Source: RZYP01 sp050256135 (GTDB lineage: Bacteria > Bacillota > Negativicutes > Acidaminococcales > Acidaminococcaceae). From it: 13,847 bases of DNA. Each line of letters starts with the position of its first letter. Position 1 is the stretch's first letter. Below are positions 1 through 6,370 of the stretch, one piece after another. The notes beneath the pieces were generated by a model, which saw only the letters and a list, made by a program, of their open reading frames with translations, searched no databases and was not told where the DNA came from. The stretch lies in NCBI GenBank assembly GCA_050256135.1, contig JBFWIF010000069.1, positions 1 to 13,847 on the forward strand. Direction: 5' to 3'. A program made the translations under genes and the position numbers.

Positions 1-69
1 TAAGGAGATAACAAGAATTATTACAGAAGAGATCTAAAAATAATGGATAATAAAAATACAGATATTTTC

Positions 70-76
70 AAGGAGG
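70..76 (+). promoter_or_regulatory. Ribosome binding site of gapA
   Basis: AAGGAGG, a full Shine-Dalgarno sequence, lies 10 bases before the ATG at 87. It fixes the gapA start. The rest of bases 1-69 is AT-rich leader in which I see no gene and no convincing promoter. Confidence 0.85.
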
Positions 77-86
77 TTTTTGTATT

Positions 87-1100
87 ATGACAAATGTAGC
101 AAAAGTTGGTATTAATGGGTTCGGAAGAATAGGGAGAAACGTATTTCGTGCAGCATTAAACAACCCGGAAATTGAAATCATAGCAGTTAATGATCTTACA
201 GATGCAGCTACTTTAGCTCATCTCTTAAAGTATGATTCTATCCATGGTACTTTTGGGGCAGACGTGACTGTTGACGGTGACAACTTGGTAGTAAACGGCA
301 AAAAAGTAAAAGTGTTGGCTCAGACTGATCCGGCAAAACTTCCTTGGGGAGAACTTGGCGTGGATATAGTTGTTGAATCCACTGGTCGTTTTACTGCTGG
401 TGAAAAAGCGAAAGCACATATCGACGGCGGTGCTAAAAAAGTTATTATTTCCGCACCTGCAAAAGGTGAGGATATTACTATCGTTATGGGCGTTAATGAA
501 GCTAAATATGATGCTGCAAAACATAATATTGTTTCTAATGCATCCTGTACAACTAACTGTCTCGCTCCTTTTACCAAAGTTTTACTGGAGAATTTTGGTA
601 TTGAAAGCGGTTTGATGACTACTGTTCATTCTTATACAAACGACCAAAGAATTCTTGATTTGCCACATAGTGATTTACGTCGTGCACGCGCGGCTGCCAT
701 GTCGATTATTCCAACAACGACCGGCGCTGCCAAGGCAGTTGCTCTCGTGCTGCCTGAACTAAAGGGAAAAATGAATGGTTTTGCTATGCGTGTCCCTACA
801 CCTAATGTTTCCATCACTGATTTAACAGTAGTACTTAGTAAAGATGCAAATGAAAAAGAAATCAATGCGGCACTGAAAAAAGCAGCAGAAGGCGAATTAA
901 AGGGAATTATGGGTTACAACGAGCTGCCTTTGGTTTCTAAAGATTACAATGGCTGCCCATTGAGCTCAATTGTTGACGGTCTTTCTACGATGATGGTGGG
1001 CCCAAGAATGGCAAAGGTTGTTGCTTGGTACGATAATGAATGGGGTTATTCTAATAGAGTCGTTGATCTGGCTATTTACATGGCCAAAAAAGGTTTGTAA
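87..1100 (+). CDS. gapA: Glyceraldehyde-3-phosphate dehydrogenase, NAD-dependent, glycolytic type
   Basis: This cytoplasmic enzyme oxidises glyceraldehyde-3-phosphate to 1,3-bisphosphoglycerate with NAD+ and phosphate. The 337-residue length is normal for the family. Residues 6-20 form the Rossmann nucleotide loop (VGINGFGRIGR). Asp36-Leu37 in VNDLTD is the pattern of NAD-preferring GapA rather than NADP-preferring GapB. The catalytic Cys154 lies in ASCTTNC, and His181 in TVHSYT is its partner. The S-loop (LRRARAAA, 197-204) and the C-terminal WYDNEWGYS (314-322) are intact. The ATG at 87 has a perfect AAGGAGG 10 bases upstream. It is first in the visible glycolytic operon, 24 bases before the pgk-tpi ATG. 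A cggR-type regulator often precedes this gene in Firmicutes, but the window starts too late to show one. The family call is near certain; glycolytic direction is inferred from residues and context. Confidence 0.97.
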   Translation: MTNVAKVGINGFGRIGRNVFRAALNNPEIEIIAVNDLTDAATLAHLLKYDSIHGTFGADVTVDGDNLVVNGKKVKVLAQTDPAKLPWGELGVDIVVESTGRFTAGEKAKAHIDGGAKKVIISAPAKGEDITIVMGVNEAKYDAAKHNIVSNASCTTNCLAPFTKVLLENFGIESGLMTTVHSYTNDQRILDLPHSDLRRARAAAMSIIPTTTGAAKAVALVLPELKGKMNGFAMRVPTPNVSITDLTVVLSKDANEKEINAALKKAAEGELKGIMGYNELPLVSKDYNGCPLSSIVDGLSTMMVGPRMAKVVAWYDNEWGYSNRVVDLAIYMAKKGL

Positions 1101-1124
1101 TAGTCGAAAGAGAGGTTCTGTTTG

Positions 1125-3050
1125 ATGGATAAGAAAACCCTGTGGGATTTGGATGTTGAAGGCCGTAAAGTGCTAGTTCGTGTGGATTATAATGTTCCAA
1201 TGGATGAGAACGGCAAAATAACAGACGATACCCGTATACGCGCTTCTTTGGATACTATAAAATATCTTCTGGCTAACAAAGCAGCGGTAATTCTGATGGC
1301 GCATCTTGGCCGTCCTAAAGGAACGGTTAATAAAAAATACAGTCTGAAGCCCGTAGCTGCTTATTTAGCTGAGCTATTAGGTGCGCCCGTAAAATTTGCA
1401 GGCGACTGTGTAGGTCCTGAAGCAGTGGCTGCCGCAGATAAACTTATTCCAGGCGAAATACTAATGCTGGAGAATTTGCGCTTTCATGCGGAAGAAGAAA
1501 AAAATGATATGGCATTTGCTGAACAGTTGGCTTCTTTAGCCGATTTGTATGTCAATGATGGTTTTGGTGTTTCCCATAGAGCACACGCTTCAGTAGAAGG
1601 TATTACGCATTTTTTGCCATCAGCAGCAGGATTTTTGCTGGAAAAAGAAATTCGCTATGTAGGGCAGGCTGTTGAAAATCCGCTTCATCCTTTTGTTGCC
1701 ATAATCGGCGGAGCAAAGGTATCAGACAAAATTGGCGTAATAGATAATCTGCTTGATAAGGTTGACGTACTCCTGATTGGCGGTGGTATGGCCAATACAT
1801 TTTTAGCTGCCAAAGGCTACAAAATAGGTAAATCACTTGTCGAGTCAGATAAAATTGATTTGGCTAAGAAACTACTGATCAAAGCAGAAGAGAAAAAAGT
1901 TAAACTTTATTTGCCTGTTGATCTTGTGATGGCGGAAGCATTTGCCGCTGATGCTAAAAACAAGGCACAAGACATTGAGGATTTGGATCAAAGCTGCATG
2001 GCTCTGGATATCGGCCCTAAAACAGCTGCACTTTATGCTGACGCCCTGAAAAGCGCTAAAATGATCGTCTGGAATGGACCTATGGGCGTATTTGAGATGG
2101 ATGCTTTTTGCAAAGGAACGGAAGCGGTTGCCAAGGCTGTTGCAGCTAATAGAGGTGTTACAATTGTCGGTGGTGGAGATTCTGTAGCGGCAATTGATAA
2201 ACTAGGACTTGAAAAAAAGATAAGACACATTTCAACCGGTGGCGGAGCTTCGCTTGAATACTTGCAGGGATTGATATTGCCAGGCATTGCTGCTCTGGAC
2301 GATATACGCAGACCGATGGTAGCCGGTAACTGGAAAATGCACAAGAACGTTAGTGAAAGTATTGCTTTGGCAGAAGATATCGTTGCTGAAACTAACGGTA
2401 CGTTAAACGAAGTTGTTATTTTCCCACCATTTACATCACTTGAGAGCGTAGCTGACGCGATTGACGGCAAACATGTCGGTTATGGCGCACAAGATTTGCA
2501 CTGGGAAGATCAAGGCGCATTTACAGGTGCAGTATCAGGAACCATGATAGCTGATATTTGCTGCGAGTATGTAATTGTTGGTCATTCTGAACGCAGGACG
2601 ATGTTTGGCGATAATGAAGTTGCTGTAGCAAAGAAAGTTGCTGCAACTTTCAGAAACGGCATGAAACCTCTATTGTGTGTAGGTGAAAACACTAAGGAGC
2701 GCGCTGAAGGTAAAACTGCACGTAAAATCAGTATGCAGATCAATAATGCTTTTAAAGGTTTACAGGCAGAGCAGGCCAAAGAGGTTGTCGTTGCCTATGA
2801 ACCACTTTGGGCTATTGGCAGCGGGCAAGCAGCAACGGCTAAAGATGCGCAGGAAGTATGCAATTTGATTCGTGAAAAATTAACCAAAATGTTTGGCGAA
2901 AAAATTTCGCGCCAGGTGCGTATTTTGTATGGCGGCAGTGTTAACGAGAACAATGCAGGTACTTTTAAAATCAGCGGTATTGACGGCGTGCTCGTAGGCG
3001 GAGCAAGCCTTAACGCTCAATCCTTTTCTGCTATAGTCAGAAGTTTCTAG
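1125..3050 (+). CDS. pgk-tpi: Bifunctional phosphoglycerate kinase / triosephosphate isomerase fusion
   Basis: A single frame encodes two glycolytic enzymes. Residues 1-393 are phosphoglycerate kinase (1,3-bisphosphoglycerate + ADP to 3-phosphoglycerate + ATP): substrate residues in RVDYN (19-23) and HLGRPKG (60-66), LENLRFH (115-121), SHRAHAS (150-156), nucleotide-site GGAKVSDK (195-202), WNGPMGVFE (316-324) and GGGDS (349-353). Residues 395-641 are triosephosphate isomerase: Asn402 and Lys404 in GNWKMHK, catalytic His487 in VGHSERR, general base Glu559 in AYEPLWAIGSG, and phosphate-loop YGGSV (602-606). All key residues of both enzymes are present, so both should be active. The PGK part ends in a normal LPGIAALDD and TPI follows without a linker. 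PGK-TPI fusions are known in Thermotoga. The ATG at 1125 is preferred over an in-frame TTG at 1122 because AGAGAGG (1109-1115) is then 9 bases away. Total 641 residues. Confidence 0.95.
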   Translation: MDKKTLWDLDVEGRKVLVRVDYNVPMDENGKITDDTRIRASLDTIKYLLANKAAVILMAHLGRPKGTVNKKYSLKPVAAYLAELLGAPVKFAGDCVGPEAVAAADKLIPGEILMLENLRFHAEEEKNDMAFAEQLASLADLYVNDGFGVSHRAHASVEGITHFLPSAAGFLLEKEIRYVGQAVENPLHPFVAIIGGAKVSDKIGVIDNLLDKVDVLLIGGGMANTFLAAKGYKIGKSLVESDKIDLAKKLLIKAEEKKVKLYLPVDLVMAEAFAADAKNKAQDIEDLDQSCMALDIGPKTAALYADALKSAKMIVWNGPMGVFEMDAFCKGTEAVAKAVAANRGVTIVGGGDSVAAIDKLGLEKKIRHISTGGGASLEYLQGLILPGIAALDDIRRPMVAGNWKMHKNVSESIALAEDIVAETNGTLNEVVIFPPFTSLESVADAIDGKHVGYGAQDLHWEDQGAFTGAVSGTMIADICCEYVIVGHSERRTMFGDNEVAVAKKVAATFRNGMKPLLCVGENTKERAEGKTARKISMQINNAFKGLQAEQAKEVVVAYEPLWAIGSGQAATAKDAQEVCNLIREKLTKMFGEKISRQVRILYGGSVNENNAGTFKISGIDGVLVGGASLNAQSFSAIVRSF

Positions 3051-3056
3051 AAGGAG
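3051..3056 (+). promoter_or_regulatory. Ribosome binding site of gpmI
   Basis: AAGGAG begins directly after the pgk-tpi stop codon (3048-3050) and sits 11 bases before the gpmI ATG. This supports translation from the same polycistronic message. Confidence 0.7.
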
Positions 3057-3067
3057 CAGATATACAT

Positions 3068-4597
3068 ATGACTAAAAAACCAGTCATGCTGATGATTCTT
3101 GACGGCTGGGGCATAGCACCAGATTCTCCTGCTAATGCTGCAACGAGGGCAAGGACACCAAATTTGACGAAACTGTTTGCAACATGTCCACATACCGAAC
3201 TTGTTTGTTCCGGTGAAGCTGTGGGGTTACCTGAAGGACAGATGGGTAATTCTGAGGTTGGACATCTGAACATTGGTTCCGGCAGGATCGTTTATCAAGA
3301 ATTAACGCGTATTTCTAAGGCAATAAAGGATGGCGATTTCTTCAAAAATCCGGTATTGCTGACTGCTATGAAGGCAGCGAAGGAGAAAAACTCTTCATTA
3401 CATCTTATGGGCTTGCTTTCTGACGGTGGCGTTCATAGCCATATAGAGCATTTGTTTGCACTTCTTAAAATGGCAGCAGCACAGGAAATCAAGGAAGTTT
3501 ATATCCATGTATTTCTTGATGGACGGGATGTTGGACCAAAAACTGCGTTGACCTATATAGAAGAACTTGAAAAGGTTATGCAGAGTATAGGGATAGGAAA
3601 CATTGCGACTGTGTCCGGCCGTTATTATGCCATGGACCGTGATAAACGCTGGGATCGCTTGGAAAAGGCTTATAAGGCAATTGTTCTGCATGACGGTAAA
3701 AAAGCTGCTAGTGCGTCTCAAGGGATACAAGCTTCTTATGATGCAGGTGTAAATGATGAGTTCGTGGAGCCATTTATAGTTATAGATGATCAAAAAGCAT
3801 GCCTCAATGAAGATGATGAAGTTATTTTCTTTAATTTCAGACCTGATAGAGCCAGACAGATTACACGGGCATTTGTAGATAAAGATTTCTCCTTTTTCCA
3901 CAGACCATTTGTCTTGCCTCCTGTAGCTTTTGTCTGTATGACTCAATATGATGAAACTATTGATGCCCAAGTTGCTTTTCCGCCGACACCACTAAAAAAT
4001 ACGTTAGGTGAGGTGCTGTCAAAAGCTGGTTTACATCAATTACGTATTGCTGAGACGGAAAAATATGCCCATGTGACATTTTTCTTTAATGGCGGCGAAG
4101 AAGTACCTAATCCATTAGAGGACAGGATACTTGTTCCTTCCCCTAAGGTTGCTACTTATGACTTGCAGCCTGAAATGAGCGCTTATCAGGTAACAGATAA
4201 GTTGCTTGAAGCGTTAAGCAAGGACATTTATGACGTAATTATCCTGAACTTTGCGAATCCGGATATGGTAGGACATACCGGTATTTTTGCTGCGGCAGTA
4301 AAAGCTATGGAAACAATAGATGATGTTGTGGGACGTATCACTCAGGCAATAACCGCTCTGGATGGTATAGTCTGCATTACTGCCGACCATGGTAATTTGG
4401 AAAAAATGGAAGATGAGAAGCTGCATGGGCCGTGCACATCACATACGACAAACAAAGTGCCTTTCCTTTTGGTCGGTGATAAGCGGGAGCGAAATTTGCG
4501 CGCTGGTATTTTGGCTGACATCGCACCTACCATTTTGGAATTGCTTGCTTTACAGCAGCCGGAAGAAATGACCGGCCGCAGTTTATTAATAAAATAA
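3068..4597 (+). CDS. gpmI: 2,3-bisphosphoglycerate-independent phosphoglycerate mutase
   Basis: This cytoplasmic metalloenzyme of the alkaline-phosphatase superfamily interconverts 3- and 2-phosphoglycerate through a phosphoserine intermediate, normally with two Mn2+ ions. The 509-residue length matches the family. Asp12 lies in ILDGWG, the nucleophile Ser62 in QMGNSEVGHLNIG, and the substrate-binding DGRDVGPK spans 151-158. RYYAMDRDKRWDR (185-197) and FNFRPDRARQ (256-264) are transferase-domain signatures. The remaining metal ligands are Asp399 and His403 in NPDMVGHTG, Asp440 and His441 in TADHGN, and His459 in TSHTTNKVPF. The gene starts 17 bases after the pgk-tpi stop with its own AAGGAG, and eno follows 19 bases later, as expected in a glycolytic operon. 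No residue looks missing. The unrelated cofactor-dependent mutase (GpmA) does not fit this sequence. Confidence 0.97.
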   Translation: MTKKPVMLMILDGWGIAPDSPANAATRARTPNLTKLFATCPHTELVCSGEAVGLPEGQMGNSEVGHLNIGSGRIVYQELTRISKAIKDGDFFKNPVLLTAMKAAKEKNSSLHLMGLLSDGGVHSHIEHLFALLKMAAAQEIKEVYIHVFLDGRDVGPKTALTYIEELEKVMQSIGIGNIATVSGRYYAMDRDKRWDRLEKAYKAIVLHDGKKAASASQGIQASYDAGVNDEFVEPFIVIDDQKACLNEDDEVIFFNFRPDRARQITRAFVDKDFSFFHRPFVLPPVAFVCMTQYDETIDAQVAFPPTPLKNTLGEVLSKAGLHQLRIAETEKYAHVTFFFNGGEEVPNPLEDRILVPSPKVATYDLQPEMSAYQVTDKLLEALSKDIYDVIILNFANPDMVGHTGIFAAAVKAMETIDDVVGRITQAITALDGIVCITADHGNLEKMEDEKLHGPCTSHTTNKVPFLLVGDKRERNLRAGILADIAPTILELLALQQPEEMTGRSLLIK

Positions 4598-4616
4598 ATT
4601 TACGAGGTGAATTGAA

Positions 4617-5903
4617 ATGGCACTTATTTCCGCCGTTTATGCAAGAGAAATTCTGGATTCCCGTGGCAATCCCACTGTTGAAGTTGAAGTATGGCTGGAT
4701 GACGGTTCTATGGGAAGAGCAGCTGTTCCTTCCGGAGCATCTACAGGAGCCTATGAAGCTGTTGAATTAAGAGACGGTGACAAAGATCGCTATATGGGCA
4801 AAGGTGTGTCCAAAGCGGTAGATAATGTTAACGACATTATTGCAGAGGCATTGATTGGCCTTGATCCTATCAGACAAGTTGAAATTGATAATATGCTGAT
4901 CAGGCTTGACGGTACGCCTAATAAGGGTAATCTGGGTGCTAATGCGATTCTCGGCGTTTCTATGGCAGTCGCAAAGGCGGCGGCAGCATCCGTTGATATT
5001 CCGCTATATATGTACCTTGGCGGCGTTAATGCCAAAGAACTACCTGTACCGATGATGAATATTTTAAATGGTGGCGCACATGCCGATAATAACGTTGATA
5101 TTCAGGAATTTATGGCTATGCCTGTTGGAGCTCCGAGCTTTAGCGAAGCATTGCGCATGAACACCGAGATTTACCATAATTTGAAAGCAGTTTTAAAAGA
5201 ACGTGGACTTTCAACGGCGATTGGCGATGAAGGCGGTTTCGCGCCAAACCTTTCTTCCAACGAAGAAGCGATAGAAGTCATTGTGGCCGCCATTAAAAAA
5301 GCTGGCTACAAACCAGGTGAAGACGTGGCTATTGCACTTGATATAGCTGCCAGCGAAATTTATAAGAGCGGTAAGTATAATTTAGCAGGCGAAGGTGTTG
5401 TCAAAACATCAGCTCAAATGGTTGATTACTATGCAGCTCTTTGTGAAAAATATCCTATTATCTCCATTGAAGACGGGCTTGACGAAGATGATTGGAAAGG
5501 CTGGGCGCTTTTGACTAAAAAGCTTGGTAATAAGGTCCAATTGGTTGGTGACGATTTGTTTGTAACTAACTCTGAACGTTTGAGCCGCGGTATACGAGAT
5601 GGTGTTGCTAATTCTATTTTGATTAAAGTTAACCAGATCGGTACCTTGACAGAAACATTTACGACAATTGAAATGGCTAAACGCGCAGGTTATACTTGTG
5701 TAATTTCTCACCGCAGCGGTGAAACTGAAGACACGACCTTGGCTGACATTGCGGTAGCTGTTAATGCAGGCCAAATTAAAACAGGTGCGCCTGCACGTAC
5801 TGATCGTGTTGCCAAATACAATCAATTGCTGCGTATTGAGGAAGATTTGGCTAGTGCTGCACAGTATAATGGCAAAAAAGTATTCTATAACCTCAAAAAA
5901 TAA
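4617..5903 (+). CDS. eno: Enolase (phosphopyruvate hydratase)
   Basis: Enolase dehydrates 2-phosphoglycerate to phosphoenolpyruvate and needs Mg2+. The 428-residue length is typical. The N-terminal EILDSRGNPTVEVEV (11-25) and the mobile loop SGASTGAYEAVELRD (39-53) are present. His155 lies in NGGAHADNN, Glu164 in DIQEF and Glu205 in GDEGGFAP. The Mg2+ ligands are Asp242 (ALDIAASE), Glu285 (SIEDGLDEDDW) and Asp312 (VGDDLFVTN). Catalytic Lys337 is in LIKVNQIGTLTET, the substrate residues His365-Arg366-Ser367 are in ISHRSGETED, and Lys388 is in QIKTGAPARTDR. The ATG at 4617 has GAGGTGA at 4604-4610, six bases upstream. It is the last gene of the glycolytic operon: an intrinsic terminator follows within 50 bases. 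Confidence 0.98.
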   Translation: MALISAVYAREILDSRGNPTVEVEVWLDDGSMGRAAVPSGASTGAYEAVELRDGDKDRYMGKGVSKAVDNVNDIIAEALIGLDPIRQVEIDNMLIRLDGTPNKGNLGANAILGVSMAVAKAAAASVDIPLYMYLGGVNAKELPVPMMNILNGGAHADNNVDIQEFMAMPVGAPSFSEALRMNTEIYHNLKAVLKERGLSTAIGDEGGFAPNLSSNEEAIEVIVAAIKKAGYKPGEDVAIALDIAASEIYKSGKYNLAGEGVVKTSAQMVDYYAALCEKYPIISIEDGLDEDDWKGWALLTKKLGNKVQLVGDDLFVTNSERLSRGIRDGVANSILIKVNQIGTLTETFTTIEMAKRAGYTCVISHRSGETEDTTLADIAVAVNAGQIKTGAPARTDRVAKYNQLLRIEEDLASAAQYNGKKVFYNLKK

Positions 5904-5915
5904 AATAAATAATGC

Positions 5916-5951
5916 AAAAAGGCAGCATATCTATAGTCAGCTGCCTTTTTT
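5916..5951 (+). terminator. Intrinsic terminator of the glycolytic operon
   Basis: GGCAGC (5921-5926) pairs with GCTGCC (5940-5945) around a 13-base loop. The stem is extended by the A-run at 5916-5920 pairing with the T-run at 5946-5951. The flanking A/T runs mean it could also work weakly on the other strand. It lies 12 bases after the eno stop and separates the glycolytic genes from secG. Confidence 0.85.
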
Positions 5952-6018
5952 GTGTGATAAAATACATATTGGTGAAACTATATAATAAACGTTTTAACTG
6001 TACCTAATGTTACTTTTG

Positions 6019-6027
6019 TGGTAAAAT
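6019..6027 (+). promoter_or_regulatory. Candidate extended -10 promoter of secG
   Basis: TGGTAAAAT matches the extended -10 form TGnTATAAT with one mismatch and lies 32 bases before the secG GTG. No good -35 hexamer is seen 16-18 bases upstream, as is allowed for extended -10 promoters. The preceding terminator makes a new promoter here necessary unless there is read-through. A perfect TATAAT at 5981-5986 is an alternative, also without a good -35. Confidence 0.45.
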
Positions 6028-6046
6028 ATCATGGTACGAAATGTAG

Positions 6047-6052
6047 AGGAGG
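6047..6052 (+). promoter_or_regulatory. Ribosome binding site that sets the secG start
   Basis: AGGAGG lies 7 bases before the GTG at 6060. A longer in-frame reading from a GTG at 6018 would place this site inside the gene and add 14 residues not typical of SecG, so the GTG at 6060 is chosen. Confidence 0.8.
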
Positions 6053-6059
6053 TATAATT

Positions 6060-6290
6060 GTGTACGAAACGATTCTAATGGTACTTGAAGTGCTGGTTTG
6101 CCTAGCGCTGATTGCTGTTGTTTTAATGCAGTCTGGGAAAAGTGCGGGATTGTCAAGTTCTATCGGCGGCGGTGGGGAAACCTTCTTTGGCGGTAAGGGC
6201 AATGACATGGATGCAATGCTTGCGAAGGTAACAATTGTTTTGGGTGTTTTGTTCGGCTTGTTAACTTTGCTGATAGCCAAGGTATCCTGA
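6060..6290 (+). CDS. secG: Preprotein translocase subunit SecG
   Basis: SecG is the small accessory subunit of the SecYEG channel and assists SecA-driven export across the cytoplasmic membrane. From the GTG at 6060 the product is 76 residues, the usual size. It has two predicted membrane helices, about residues 3-22 (ILMVLEVLVCLALIAVVLM) and 52-74 (VTIVLGVLFGLLTLLIAKV). Between them lies the diagnostic QSGKSAGLSSSIGGGGETFFG loop with the conserved Gly/Ser-rich stretch. AGGAGG is 7 bases upstream. It follows the eno terminator, so it is probably transcribed separately from glycolysis. In Bacillus secG heads the secG-estA-rnr-smpB-ssrA cluster; here hppA intervenes. The call rests on length, topology and motif. 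Confidence 0.93.
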   Translation: MYETILMVLEVLVCLALIAVVLMQSGKSAGLSSSIGGGGETFFGGKGNDMDAMLAKVTIVLGVLFGLLTLLIAKVS

Positions 6291-6313
6291 TTATTTTCGT
6301 TACATAGTTACCA

Positions 6314-6322
6314 TGGTATTAT
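6314..6322 (+). promoter_or_regulatory. Candidate extended -10 promoter of hppA, embedded in a dyad
   Basis: TGGTATTAT matches TGnTATAAT with one mismatch, 49 bases before the hppA TTG. The possible -35 at 6294-6299 (TTTTCG) is poor. The element overlaps two palindromes, TACCATGGTA (6309-6318) and TGGTATTATATACCA (6314-6328), which could be operator sites. No terminator separates secG from hppA, so read-through from secG is also possible. Confidence 0.35.
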
Positions 6323-6370
6323 ATACCAAAAAAAATACTAAAAAGATATATTTAGAAAGGGGTATAGGTT

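Noticed and set aside
41..56. GATAAT-like -10 promoter in front of gapA
   Set aside because: No -35 at proper spacing and the leader is simply AT-rich; gapA may be read from a promoter before the window.
1122..1124. TTG as the start of the pgk-tpi gene
   Set aside because: The ATG in the next codon has better spacing (9 bases) from AGAGAGG.
2280..2330. Programmed frameshift at the PGK/TPI boundary, as described for Thermotoga
   Set aside because: The two parts are already in one frame with no stop between them and no slippery run is evident, so no frameshift is needed.
2033..2470. Minus-strand open frame of 145 codons opposite the pgk-tpi gene
   Set aside because: It lies wholly against a well-supported gene with intact catalytic motifs, shows no recognisable domain and has no ribosome site I can see.
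3398..3970. Minus-strand open frame of 190 codons opposite gpmI
   Set aside because: It is long but is a shadow of the gpmI codons, has an irregular Ile/Cys-rich composition and matches no family I know.
5981..5986. Perfect TATAAT as the secG promoter
   Set aside because: There is no acceptable -35 at 16-18 bases and no extended -10 TG. TGGTAAAAT at 6019-6027 is the better candidate, though this one cannot be excluded.
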